The notes: generated from the letters alone by a model not told the origin. A DNA stretch of 64,000 nt from a bacterium (GCA_004561545.1 SFVK01000010.1:19830-83829), one strand, 5' to 3'; shown: positions 27,421 through 36,003, counted from the stretch's first letter. Made by a program: numbers and translations.

Positions 27421-28221
27421 TCAGGGATTGTACTTCCCCCGGGCGGCGGCAAACAGCACCTTGAGCAGATCACTGTTGCCCTTGACGCCGCTGATCTTGG
27501 TGGGTGTTTTGCCCGACGCCGGATAGGCGCGGGTCACGGGGACCTCGCAGGCCTTGAGCCCCAGCTGGGTGGCGCGGATGCTCAGGTAGGCCAGCAGCTC
27601 GTAGCCCATAAAGACATCCCGCAGCGGCCGGACCCCGGGGTGGGTCAGGTACTCCCGGCTGTAGGCGCGATAGGCGTTGGTGGTATCGGTAAACCAGTGA
27701 CGGGCCGCCGCGCTGATGACCGGCGCATGGATGAGCCGCACCGCCAGATAGCGGGATTCGGGCGTATTGATGGCATGGCCGCCGGGCACAAAACGGCTGC
27801 CTTGCACCAGGTCATACCCCTCCTGCAGCTTGGCGATGAAGCGGGGAACATCCTCGATGGAGTCCTTGTTGTTGCCGTCGATGGTCAGGATTCCTTTATA
27901 ATTGCGGGCCAAAGCAAAGTGCAGGCCCATGCGCAGCTGGGCGCCCTGCTTGCCGGGGCCAGTCTTGATGAGCAGCGTATTCACGCCGTAAAGCTCCAGC
28001 GTCCCGGGCTTCATGCTGCCGTCGGTGGAGCCGCCGTCGCACAGGATGATATCCACCACCTTGTCGATGCCCGCCTTCTGGGCGCGACCCAGCTCGGTGA
28101 GAATGCGGGACCCTTCGTTGATGACGGGGATGAGCAGGCAGTACTCGCTGCGCCGGGGCGCAAAGACGGTGCAGGTGTAATCCGGCACGCCGGGAATGTT
28201 GGCAACGGTGGCAGTGTTCAT
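27421..28221 (-). CDS. GT2-family glycosyltransferase
   Basis: A 266-residue cytoplasmic GT-A enzyme with LLIPVINEGSRI at the start, DGGSTDGS, and the DXD-like TIDGNNKD. The C-terminus lacks membrane helices. The ATG at 28221 overlaps the upstream sugar-isomerase stop by 4 bases (ATGA). Its acceptor is unknown. It is the third gene of the operon that starts at the promoter near 29.98 kb. Confidence 0.87.
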   Translation of the reverse strand: MNTATVANIPGVPDYTCTVFAPRRSEYCLLIPVINEGSRILTELGRAQKAGIDKVVDIILCDGGSTDGSMKPGTLELYGVNTLLIKTGPGKQGAQLRMGLHFALARNYKGILTIDGNNKDSIEDVPRFIAKLQEGYDLVQGSRFVPGGHAINTPESRYLAVRLIHAPVISAAARHWFTDTTNAYRAYSREYLTHPGVRPLRDVFMGYELLAYLSIRATQLGLKACEVPVTRAYPASGKTPTKISGVKGNSDLLKVLFAAARGKYNP

Positions 28222-29006
28222 GCAAATACCTCCGCAATGTAATCCATGGTGCGGCACACGGTGTCCCGATCGGTTTTGCCCATCTCGATGGAGACATAGC
28301 CGCGGTAGCCCACCGCCTTGAGCAGCATGGCCAGTTCGGCGTGCTCGGGGCGTTTCTGAATGGGGACAAGGCCCGGCTCACTGATGTGGACGTGGCTGAC
28401 ATAGGCAATGTCATCCACAAAATCCCGCAGCCGTTCGCCGTTGGCCAGAATGGTAGAGAGATCCAGATTCACCGCCAGGCCGGGGCTTTGCAGCCGCTTG
28501 ACCAGGGCGAAGGCTTCCGCCGTGCCGTTGAGGAAGTTGGTGTAGATGGGCGGGTTAGCCTCAATGGCCAGCACCACGCCATAGCGCTCGGCCAGGGAAC
28601 CGGCGCGGGCAAAGAAGCCGTCCGCCTCGCCGGCGGTGTGGGGCGGGTTGAGCATCCGGTTTTTGGGGCAGCCGAACACCAGGCTGGGGCAGTTGAGAGA
28701 ATGGGCAAACTGGAAGGCCCGGGCGGTGTAGTCCAGAAGCTCCTCCGCGTCGTCCGGCTCAAAAATGCTGCCGGTCCGGCCGTACCAGATGCTCTGGAGA
28801 CTGGGAACCGTGAAGCCCCAGCGGTTGAGCAGATATCCGCCGAACAGCGCGGTGGAGGTCAGGTTTTCATAGGGTTCCTCGGGGAAAATGCGGGTGGGCG
28901 CCAGCTCCAGTCCGGTGAAGCCGGTCTGCTGCATGGCGGTATAGACCGCCTCATCGTCCGCCTTATCCCAGGCAATGTTGGAAATGGAAAGCTTGATTCC
29001 AGCCAT
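28218..29006 (-). CDS. Sugar phosphate isomerase/epimerase (xylose isomerase-like TIM barrel)
   Basis: A 262-residue TIM-barrel protein. Metal-binding acidic residues are seen in AIEANPPIYTNF, NLDLSTI, HVHISEPGLVP and SIEMGK, the pattern of AP-endonuclease-2/xylose-isomerase-like enzymes. The start at 29006 has GGAGG 8 bases upstream; the site lies inside the preceding epimerase gene, whose stop is at 29009. It probably interconverts a sugar used by the adjacent glycosyltransferases. Confidence 0.85.
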   Translation of the reverse strand: MAGIKLSISNIAWDKADDEAVYTAMQQTGFTGLELAPTRIFPEEPYENLTSTALFGGYLLNRWGFTVPSLQSIWYGRTGSIFEPDDAEELLDYTARAFQFAHSLNCPSLVFGCPKNRMLNPPHTAGEADGFFARAGSLAERYGVVLAIEANPPIYTNFLNGTAEAFALVKRLQSPGLAVNLDLSTILANGERLRDFVDDIAYVSHVHISEPGLVPIQKRPEHAELAMLLKAVGYRGYVSIEMGKTDRDTVCRTMDYIAEVFA

Positions 29007-29008
29007 GG

Positions 29009-29935
29009 TCAGTCCCTCCAAGCGCTCATAAAGGCGCAGATTTCCCGCAGCTCCTCCGCCTCGGTGCAGAGGTAGCCGTCCCGCCCGCCCAGCAGCGCCG
29101 CGTGGCGGCTGCGCAGGTCATAGTCATAGGGCGGGACGGACAGTTCGTTGTGCCAGTCGGTTTTTCCGGTCACCGCCGTGTAGACCGCTGCGGCGCTCAC
29201 CGGCGGGGTGGCCAGGTTGAGCACCGTCAGGCCGGCGGCAAGGGCGGTCTGGATGTCACGCCACAGGCGGGCCAGCGGGTAATACTGGTAGCGGCTGCGG
29301 GAATCGGTGAAGGCAAGGGCGTTGAACTCGTTGTGCGCAAACCAGTCGCGCAGCGCGGCACGGTCCGCGGCGCCGTTGAGCTTGTAAAATCCATTGCCGG
29401 CCAGCGTGTAGCCGGTTTTGACCAGCTCACTTTCCGCCGCCAGCTCCCGGTATTTTTCAGGGCGGAGCATGGCGGGGGTGATGGTATGCAGGTCGTACAG
29501 AAAATTCTTTTTCAGCCCCTTGCCGTACAGCGCGGGCAGGCGGACAATCAGGGCGTCGGGGAAATCCTCCCGCACCCAGCGTTCCAGCTGGAGGCGGTTT
29601 CTGCCGTAAGCCGGCAGCTCCCCGGCGGGCAGGGGGCTGGTCTCATCGCAGCCACGGCTGTCCGCATAGACGGCAATGGTGGAGACAAGCACCACCTGTT
29701 GGGGCGCAATGCGGCGCAGGTTTTCCCGCGCGGCGGCCATCACGGCCAGATCCGCGTCGGGATCAGCGTTGGCCAGGAACATGGCGGCGGGAACCCCCGC
29801 ATAGACACAGAGCTCCGGCCGGGTGCCATACCGGGCGGCAACGTCGCTGGAATGGCAGGCATCGGCAAAGCCGTGCTCCGCCGCCAGATTGCCCCCCACA
29901 AAGCCGGTGGCCCCCACCAGAAGATCCCTCGCCAT
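29009..29935 (-). CDS. NAD-dependent epimerase/dehydratase (extended SDR)
   Basis: A 308-residue SDR protein. The nucleotide-binding start is LLVGATGFVGGNLA, the catalytic Ser lies in VLVSTIAVYADS, and YGRNRLQLE supplies the YxxxR/K-like site; the Lys of YxxxK is replaced by Arg. Sequence after residue 150 is divergent. The ATG at 29935 follows GGGGGA by 6 bases. It is the first gene of the glycan operon, driven by the promoter at 29972-30000. Confidence 0.85.
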   Translation of the reverse strand: MARDLLVGATGFVGGNLAAEHGFADACHSSDVAARYGTRPELCVYAGVPAAMFLANADPDADLAVMAAARENLRRIAPQQVVLVSTIAVYADSRGCDETSPLPAGELPAYGRNRLQLERWVREDFPDALIVRLPALYGKGLKKNFLYDLHTITPAMLRPEKYRELAAESELVKTGYTLAGNGFYKLNGAADRAALRDWFAHNEFNALAFTDSRSRYQYYPLARLWRDIQTALAAGLTVLNLATPPVSAAAVYTAVTGKTDWHNELSVPPYDYDLRSRHAALLGGRDGYLCTEAEELREICAFMSAWRD

Positions 29936-29971
29936 ACAGCATCCCCCATTTTGCATATTAGTACAGAATAG

Positions 29972-30000
29972 ATTATACCGCAAAAGCCGGACAAAAGCAA
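29972..30000 (-). promoter_or_regulatory. Promoter of the glycan operon
   Basis: TTGCTT (29995-30000) and TATAAT (29972-29977) are separated by 17 bases on the minus strand. The -35 is part of the second of two tandem terminator hairpins for the upstream gene. Confidence 0.75.
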
Positions 30001-30067
30001 TTCTTTTGCCCGGCTTTTTGGACATCAAAAAGTGCCCCGCACCGGAAAACAGCTTCCGGTACGGGGC
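29982..30067 (-). terminator. Two tandem terminators after the P-loop gene
   Basis: The first hairpin (30034-30047 with 30054-30067, 14 bp, one mismatch) is followed on the minus strand by TTTTT. The second (29982-29997 with 30003-30018) ends in CTTTT. Together they isolate the P-loop gene from the glycan operon. Confidence 0.8.
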
Positions 30068-30085
30068 GCGGCAGGCTCATACGAA

Positions 30086-30709
30086 TCAATATTGCGTGCG
30101 TGCAGGCGGGGCATGGTCCGCCACTGCGGCTTCCAGGCGGGAGACAATCTCCTTCATGCTGGCGTCAAACTCAGCGTCGGAGGAGTTGTGGAAAATCAGC
30201 AGGGAATCCGGCTGATCGGGCAGCGCCAGATTGGCGGGGGCCTCAAAATTGACGCCCAGAATATACTCGTCCCAATGGTTGAGTTTCCACATATCGCGGT
30301 CACTGGCGCGGTCAATCATGCGCTGATGGCAGACCTCGGGCTTGGTATCCACCCAGATGACCACCAGCTCGGCGCCCTTCTTTTTCAGTTCGCCGCGCAG
30401 CGTGTTGATGTAGGACAGATTGCGGATCTCCCGGGTGAAGGGGGCGTTGATGAGCACAATGTCATCGTATTCCAGCGCTTCCATGGCCAGGTCCAGCACA
30501 ACGCGGTATTCCAGGTCACGAATGTACTTTTCAAAAAAGATGCTGCTGCGGTCATAGGGCTGATGGGCCACCGCAAAGATCTGCTTGGAAAGGGGAATCA
30601 AGGTGTCTTTATCCAGATACACCACATGGTTGAGCGCCTTGGCCAGCTGCTTGGAAATGAAGGTTTTTCCGCAGGCCGGGGGACTTGTGACCAGGATCAA
30701 CTTTTTCAT
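30086..30709 (-). CDS. P-loop ATPase/kinase-like protein
   Basis: A 207-residue cytoplasmic protein with Walker A TSPPACGKTFISKQ right after the start, a second acidic strand YLDKDT, and WVDTKPEVCHQRMIDRASDRD as a probable lid. The layout is that of small-molecule kinases related to gluconate, shikimate or chloramphenicol kinases. The start at 30709 has GAGGTG upstream; weak promoter boxes (TTCCCA, TATAAT) lie near 30775-30803. It has its own tandem terminators. The substrate is unknown. Confidence 0.8.
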   Translation of the reverse strand: MKKLILVTSPPACGKTFISKQLAKALNHVVYLDKDTLIPLSKQIFAVAHQPYDRSSIFFEKYIRDLEYRVVLDLAMEALEYDDIVLINAPFTREIRNLSYINTLRGELKKKGAELVVIWVDTKPEVCHQRMIDRASDRDMWKLNHWDEYILGVNFEAPANLALPDQPDSLLIFHNSSDAEFDASMKEIVSRLEAAVADHAPPARTQY

Positions 30710-30920
30710 AAAGCACCTCTTTGTTCTGCTGTTCTGCGCGTAGTTTGTCATTTAATTAACCATGTTACAGATTGATTATACAACAAACTTTCGGCCTTGG
30801 GAATAGATAAATAATCGAAAAATCGCTTTTTATGGACTTTTGGTGCATCCCCCGTCTGCCCGAAACGTAGAAAATGCACAGTGTTTGCCGCTGATTTTTC
30901 AGGTATTTTTGACAGATCCT

Positions 30921-30957
30921 AAAAAAGCAGGGGGCGGAATGCGGCTCCGCCCCCTGC
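30921..30957 (-). terminator. Terminator after hisH-like gene
   Basis: A 12-bp inverted repeat (30927-30938 with 30946-30957) is followed on the minus strand by TTTTTT. Strong rho-independent signal. The remaining bases up to the P-loop gene show only the weak promoter noted there. Confidence 0.9.
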
Positions 30958-30972
30958 TGACCGGCAAGGATT

Positions 30973-31620
30973 TTACTGTTCGCACAACTTGAGGTAGTTC
31001 CGGATGATGCTCAGACCCACGGGGCCGGATTTTTCGGGGTGGAACTGGGTACCTACCACGCGGCCCTTCTGCGCCGCAGCGCACACAGGGCGGCCGCCGT
31101 AAAGGGCATCCGCCAGGCGATACTCCTCCCGGGCGGGCCTGGCTTCGTAGGAGTGGATGAAGTAGCACTCCTGCCCGGGCGCCACATCCTGCAGCACGGT
31201 GCCGGAAAAATCGCTGCGCCCCCCGGCGGGAAGCAGCGGTTCCCAGCTGATGTGGGGCACCCGCTGGGGGCAGCCGTCGGTATCGGTATCGGGAATGCGC
31301 ACCACACGGCCGGGGATGAGACCCAGGCCGCTGTGCAGGCCAAATTCCTCCGACGCGTCAAAGAGCATCTGCATACCCAGGCAGATGCCCAGAAGCGGGG
31401 TCCCCTCCCCTGCCTTTTTGCGGATGGGCTCCATCAGGCCCAGGCGGGCCAGGCCCTCCATGCCGTCCCGGAAAGCGCCCACACCGGGCAGAACCAGCGC
31501 CCGGGCGGCCAGAATCTCCTCCGGCTTGCTGGTCAGCTCCACCTCGGCGCCAAAATGGGCAAAGGCGTGCCGGACGCTGAGCAGGTTGGAAAGGCCGTAA
31601 TCAATGACTGTCACTTTCAT
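30973..31620 (-). CDS. hisH: HisH-like glutamine amidotransferase of a sugar amidination system
   Basis: A class I glutaminase of 215 residues that passes ammonia to HisF. The catalytic Cys is in LLGICLGMQ and the His/Glu pair in GTQFHPEKS. It overlaps the hisF-like gene by 4 bases. No other histidine genes are nearby, and an N-acetyl sugar amidotransferase lies upstream. The pair therefore probably serves sugar acetamidine formation, as with the HisH2/HisF2/WbpG trio of Pseudomonas. Histidine biosynthesis remains possible from sequence alone. Confidence 0.88.
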   Translation of the reverse strand: MKVTVIDYGLSNLLSVRHAFAHFGAEVELTSKPEEILAARALVLPGVGAFRDGMEGLARLGLMEPIRKKAGEGTPLLGICLGMQMLFDASEEFGLHSGLGLIPGRVVRIPDTDTDGCPQRVPHISWEPLLPAGGRSDFSGTVLQDVAPGQECYFIHSYEARPAREEYRLADALYGGRPVCAAAQKGRVVGTQFHPEKSGPVGLSIIRNYLKLCEQ

Positions 31621-32384
31621 CTGCGCACCTCCACACCGCCGGCGCGGATTTCTTCCTTGAGCTCCTGCACGGTCTCTTTGCCGTAATGGAGAACCGCCGC
31701 GCAGGCCACCGCGTCGGCGCCGGCTTTGGCGCCGTCCACAATATCATCGCCGCAGCCCACGCCGCCGCCGCAGATCACCGGAACGTTGACCGCTTGGGTG
31801 ACGGCCTCGATGAGCTCCAGATCCATGCCGCGCTGAAGGCCCTCGTTGTCCACGCTCATGAGCAGAATCTCACCCGCGCCCAGTTCCACGCCGCGCTTGG
31901 CCCACTCCACCACATCGTAGCCGGAATGGGCGCGGCCATTGTCATAGTAGGCCTCCCACTTGCCGGGCCAGGTGCGGCTGCGCTTGGCCTGGATGGAGAG
32001 CACCATGCACTGGCTGCCGAAGGCGTTGGCCACCTCGGTGATGAGCTCGGGGCGCTTGATGGCGGCCGTGTTGATGGCCACCTTGTCGGCGCCCATCGAG
32101 AGGATATGGCGCACATCCTCCACGCTGCGCAGGCCGCCGCCCACGCAGACGGGAATATACACATCGTCCACCGTCCTGCGCACGATGTCGGACAGGTTGT
32201 TGCGGTTGTACAGGCTGGCCACAATGTCAATATAGAGCAGCTCATCGATGCCCTGCTCATAATATTCCCGGGCAAATTTGTTGGGGTCGCCCAGCTTGCG
32301 CAGACCCTCGAGCTGAATGCCCTTGACCAGATTGACGTCCTTCACGTCCAGACGGGCGATCAGGCGGATCTTTTTCTTTGGCAT
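31617..32384 (-). CDS. hisF: HisF-like cyclase/ammonia-channel subunit
   Basis: A 255-residue TIM barrel of the HisF family. RLIARLDVKD at the start, VCVGGGLRS, KVAINTAAI and VICGGGVG are the phosphate-binding and core motifs. The normal HisF start IPCLDV is replaced by ARLDV, a change I associate with the surface-sugar paralogues (inference). It sits between the amidotransferase gene and hisH and is coupled to hisH by a 4-base overlap. Confidence 0.87.
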   Translation of the reverse strand: MPKKKIRLIARLDVKDVNLVKGIQLEGLRKLGDPNKFAREYYEQGIDELLYIDIVASLYNRNNLSDIVRRTVDDVYIPVCVGGGLRSVEDVRHILSMGADKVAINTAAIKRPELITEVANAFGSQCMVLSIQAKRSRTWPGKWEAYYDNGRAHSGYDVVEWAKRGVELGAGEILLMSVDNEGLQRGMDLELIEAVTQAVNVPVICGGGVGCGDDIVDGAKAGADAVACAAVLHYGKETVQELKEEIRAGGVEVRR

Positions 32385-32447
32385 AACGCCCTCCCTGAAA
32401 GCAGTAATAAAGAAGGAAACAAAATAAGCAAAAGCGATTTTGACGGA

Positions 32448-33763
32448 TCAGATTTCGTGGTGGGTGCCGCGGGGATCGCCCCACAGAACCTCACTGTCGC
32501 CCTCATAGGGGGTGTGGCGGAGTTTCCACATATTGTCCTCCCACTTCCAGAGATGGGGGCTGCGGAACCGGTCAGCCAAGTGCATGAAATACTCCCGGTC
32601 CATCCTGGGCTGTTCAAAAAGCTTGCTGGCATGGGGGAAGTGCTGCCGGTCGATGGAGAGGTACTGGAAGATTTCCTTCTCAAAACGGTCGGGGTACTCG
32701 CCGTCAAACTTTTTGCACAGCGCCTTGCCCTCGTCCAGGGTAATCTCCTCGTTGCGGATCTCCTGGGCGGCGTCATTTTATCGTCGATGGAGTTGTATTT
32801 GGAGTAGGTGCCCTGGGTGCGCTCCGGCGCGGGGCGGAAACCGCCGTGCTCCACGGCGTAGTAGTAAGCGCCCTGGGGATGCCACTTTTCGTAGTAGCCA
32901 AGATAGCGCACCTGGATGTGGTTTTTCTCAAGGTCCGAGGTCTCACTGGGCAGATAGATGGCCAGATCGGCTTTGTCGATCTTATAGTCCTCCTCCAGCT
33001 CACGCAGGCTGACGCCGCCCAAGTAGATATGGTCATAGTCATTGACGGCAAAGAAGTGCTCGTCGCGCAGGGCGGAGTTGTTGTCGGCGATGGGGTTGCC
33101 GAATTCCGCCTCGTTCTCGCCGTAGAACACCAGAGGAATGCCGAACTTGGCCGCCATCTTGGGGGCTAGCTGTTTCTGGCCCAGAATGAAGGGCTGGAAG
33201 GGGTGGAACAGATTCTCGGTGGCAAGCCGGGTCAGCAGACGGTGGGTCTGGCCGTTGGGGGTGCAGAGGTAGTTGTCAAAGCCGGCGTGAATCCAGGCCT
33301 GCATATTCTCCCAGCCCCAGGGGGTATACATATGGGGCGCCCAGGTGACGGTAAGGGGGTGCATCCCGTATTTGTATTTCAGCAGGTGGGCGGCGTAAAA
33401 GCTGTCCTTGCCGCCGGAGCCGGGGACCAGGCAGTCATAGCTGCCGTCATTTTTGCGGTACTGGTCGCACAGGTCGCGCAGTTCCCGCTCCCGCTCGGCC
33501 CAGTCAATGGTTTTGTTGGTTTTGTTGTGGCAGGCATGGCAGGCATCGCAGACGCCGTCCTCCTGGATAACCATGGTCTTTTTGATGCTGTCCCGGGTGT
33601 GCTCAAACTCATAGCAGGAGTTGGGCTTCTGGTTGCTCATGACGCATTCCTTGCAGAACTGCACGTGTTTGGGCAGGCCGTAGTATGCCTCGAGCTGATC
33701 CTCGGGGATATCGGGTGCATATTTGGAGTAGTCAATGGGCAGATAACGGGGATTTTTTTCCAT
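32448..33763 (-). pseudogene. Frameshifted N-acetyl sugar amidotransferase (WbpG/PseA-like)
   Basis: The gene starts at 33763. Its product has zinc-type cysteines (FCKECVMSN and CDACHACH) and the ATP-pyrophosphatase loop PGSGGKDSFYAAHLLK, as in WbpG-type enzymes that convert a sugar acetamido group to acetamidino with HisH/HisF. At 32771-32780 the frame breaks: SIDDKM is followed in another frame by DAAQEIRNEEI, which runs to a stop at 32448 with a normal C-terminus. Relatives have extra residues between these two blocks, so a small out-of-frame deletion is likely. Read in the original frame the product would have a nonsense tail reaching 32360. Confidence 0.8.
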
Positions 33764-33803
33764 ATTTCTCACTCTCATTCCGTGGCTTGATACAAAAGAG
33801 CAA

Positions 33804-33841
33804 GCGCCGTCCGTATGGCACTGCCATCGGACGGCGCCTTT
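33804..33841 (-). promoter_or_regulatory. Leader hairpin, possible attenuator, ahead of the amidotransferase gene
   Basis: Between promoter and start codon lies a long stem, GCGCCGTCCG paired with CGGACGGCGC, around an inner TGGC/GCCA helix. On the minus strand it is followed by TTGCTCTTTT, so it resembles a terminator inside the leader. Confidence 0.6.
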
Positions 33842-33854
33842 GCCGTTCTTGCGT

Positions 33855-33883
33855 ATTATAGCACAGCTTTTGTTCTGTTGCAA
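33855..33883 (-). promoter_or_regulatory. Promoter of the amidotransferase-hisF-hisH operon
   Basis: TTGCAA (33878-33883) and TATAAT (33855-33860) with a 17-base spacer on the minus strand, identical in boxes and spacing to the cysS promoter. Confidence 0.82.
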
Positions 33884-33919
33884 GGGGGGCGGGTGTAAAT
33901 TCCCGCAGGCCGGGCCGGG

Positions 33920-34865
33920 TCAGAAATCCATGGCCATGCGGGCGGATTCCTCCTCGCTGAGTTCCGTAACCCGGGTATCCACTACGCGATAGACGCGCTG
34001 GCAAAGGTTGAGCACACTGGGACGGTGGGTGGTGACAATACAGGTCTTATTGGGTTTCTGCTGCACAATGTTTCTGAGCACCCGGCGCTCGGTGGTGACA
34101 TCCAGCGCCGAAGTTGCCTCATCCAGCAGCAGCACCGGCGCGTCACGCAGCACGGCGCGGGCAATGGCAATGCGCTGGGCCTGGCCTTCCGAGAAGCCGC
34201 AGCCCCGCTCCCCCGCTTTGGCGTTGATGGTATCCGGCATTTTGGCCACAAAATCCCAGGCGCAGGCAATTTTGAGGGCTTCAATGATTTCCTCGTCGGT
34301 GGCATCTTCCTTGACGGTACGCATATTCTCGGCAATGGTACCGGAAAGAATGGTGTTGCCCTGTGGTACATAGGCAAAAAAGATGGCGGGTTTCGGCATT
34401 CATAGTCACTTCGGTGCCATCGGCGGCACGAATCAGCGCGCGGCCGGACTGAGGGCAGACCAGGCCAAGAATCAACCGGATCATCGTGGTTTTTCCCTCG
34501 CCGGAAGGACCGATGAGGTCCACAATCTCGCCCGGGCGGGCTACAAACCGGGAATCGGTGATCACGTTGGTGCCCTCCACATAGGCAAAGCTCAGATCCT
34601 GCATCTGCTCGGTGAAACCGTTCTGGGCCAGTGCATCCAGTTCCGCACTTTCGGGGATATGGACTTCCCTGGGCAGCTCCACCAGTTCCCGGATGCGGTG
34701 GGCCGAGATGGAGCTGTTGAGGAAGGAAGGGATAATAGAAATCACATTGTTGAAGGCGCTGGACAAATTGCTGCGCTGCTGCAGAAACAGCGTCATGGTG
34801 CCGTAAGTGATATCGTGGGTCCAGAGACGGAACAGACAATAGCCGATCCGAAACAGGCGGTTCAT
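33920..34865 (-). pseudogene. Decayed peptide-type ABC exporter
   Basis: The start ATG (34865, with AGGAGG 8 bases upstream) is followed by only about 15 residues before the sequence jumps to the end of a transmembrane domain (ITYGTMTLFLQQRS...SAHRIRELVELP). About 270 residues of membrane domain expected of a half-exporter are missing. The ATPase follows: Walker A GPSGEGKTT. A six-A run at 34376-34381 shifts the frame; with five bases it would read RHLFAYVPQGNTILSG. The rest has FSEGQ, LLLDEATSALD and the His switch TTHRPS, ending at 33920. Two independent lesions show a pseudogene. Confidence 0.85.
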
Positions 34866-35961
34866 GGGTATTTTCCTCCTGAAGAAGCTGTGCACAGGCC
34901 CCGGCATAGCGACAGAGATAGTCCGGCACGGCATCATAGCGCCCCATTTCCCAGTGGGCTGCGGCAGGGCAGGTTTTGCACAGGGGCCGCAGACGGCAGC
35001 GCCCGCAGTCCTCATGAATGCGCAGCTCCGCAATCTGATTGGCGGTGGCAGCCCAGGTAGACTCAAAATCCTGCCGGAACGCATTGGCGCGGGACTCCAG
35101 AAAACTGACGCAGGGCCGCATGGCTCCGTCCCATCCCACGGCAAAGGAGGAGCGGCCCGCCTGGCAGGTGCTCTGGCGGGGATAATCGGGGTTGGCGCAA
35201 TCCAGCGCAGCAAGCGTCTGGCAAATCCAGCCGTGGAACTGATCGGGCGGCGTTTCCCGGCGCAGCATCAGCAGCTCGGCACGGGCCGCGTCCCCGGGAT
35301 TGAGGCGGGACTGTTCCTCAAAGGGCGCAAAGCGGTCCCGCAGACCGGGCAGCATATAGCTGTCCAGATGAACCGGAACGTCCAGTTCCCGGCCAATGCG
35401 GTAAATGGATTCCAGGTCATCCCGGTTCGCCTTTGCGGCACTACTATTGATTTTAACCGCTACACCCCGATCTTTTAAGAGGGAAATGGCACGAATTGCT
35501 TTTGGGAAGCCGCCGGCGGCATGGCAGAGCGCGGCATAAGCGGCATCGCTGCCGCCATAAAGGGTAATATTGACCCGCCGGGGCGGATGGGCCGCAAAAA
35601 AGTCCGCCCAGTCCCGGGCCAGCAACGTGCCGTTGGTGTTGACGGTGACGACCATGCCCAGCCGCCGCAGCTCAAGATACAGTTCCCGGAACCCGGGAAA
35701 GAGCAGTGGTTCGCCGCCGGTGAGCAGCACAAAAAGCACACCGGCATCGGCCATACGGCGGGCCAGCACAAGCCAATCCGCCACCGGGTGCAGGCCGCCG
35801 CGGCAGCGCATCTGCTGCCGGTCCAGGCGGATATAGCACATATCGCACCGCAGATTGCACAGCGGGGTAAGCTCCAGCGTGGCGGTGATGGGGCGGCCTT
35901 TGGACGCCGCCGACTGAATGAGCATTTTTTCCACGGTGGTTTCGGGCAGATGAGGTTCCAT
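33982..35961 (-). CDS. Radical SAM/SPASM protein with aberrant C-terminal extension
   Basis: Residues 1 to about 370 are a radical SAM peptide-modifying-type enzyme: CNLRCDMC (C35, C39, C42), GGEPLLFPG, and a SPASM region with cysteines in CQAGRSS, MRPCVS, CGRCRLRPLC and CPAA. The start at 35961 has AGGAG 9 bases upstream. The natural C-terminus is near position 34860, where the ABC gene starts. No stop follows, so the frame runs on through the damaged ABC gene to 33982 as nonsense. The stop was probably lost with the ABC deletion. SPASM enzymes beside exporters often modify ribosomal peptides, but no precursor gene is seen here. Confidence 0.8.
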   Translation of the reverse strand: MEPHLPETTVEKMLIQSAASKGRPITATLELTPLCNLRCDMCYIRLDRQQMRCRGGLHPVADWLVLARRMADAGVLFVLLTGGEPLLFPGFRELYLELRRLGMVVTVNTNGTLLARDWADFFAAHPPRRVNITLYGGSDAAYAALCHAAGGFPKAIRAISLLKDRGVAVKINSSAAKANRDDLESIYRIGRELDVPVHLDSYMLPGLRDRFAPFEEQSRLNPGDAARAELLMLRRETPPDQFHGWICQTLAALDCANPDYPRQSTCQAGRSSFAVGWDGAMRPCVSFLESRANAFRQDFESTWAATANQIAELRIHEDCGRCRLRPLCKTCPAAAHWEMGRYDAVPDYLCRYAGACAQLLQEENTHEPPVSDRLLSVPSLDPRYHLRHHDAVSAAAQQFVQRLQQCDFYYPFLPQQLHLGPPHPGTGGAAQGSPYPRKCGTGCTGPERFHRADAGSELCLCGGHQRDHRFPVCSPPGRDCGPHRSFRRGKNHDDPVDSWPGLPSVRPRADSCRRWHRSDYECRNPPSFLPMYHRATPFFPVPLPRICVPSRKMPPTRKSLKPSKLPAPGILWPKCRIPSTPKRGSGAAASRKARPSALPLPAPCCVTRRCCCWMRQLRRWMSPPSAGCSETLCSRNPIRPVLSPPTVPVCSTFASASIA

Positions 35962-36003
35962 CGGGGCAGGCTCCTTTGCAAGAAATTGAAAATACCGGAA
36001 TTG

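Noticed and set aside
30973..32384. hisH-hisF as part of a histidine operon
   Set aside because: No other his genes are near and the upstream gene is a sugar amidotransferase. A histidine role is not excluded, but the context argues for surface sugars.
34376..34381. Programmed frameshift in the ABC exporter at the six-A run
   Set aside because: The same gene has lost most of its membrane domain, so a pseudogene is the simpler explanation. No stimulatory structure was seen.
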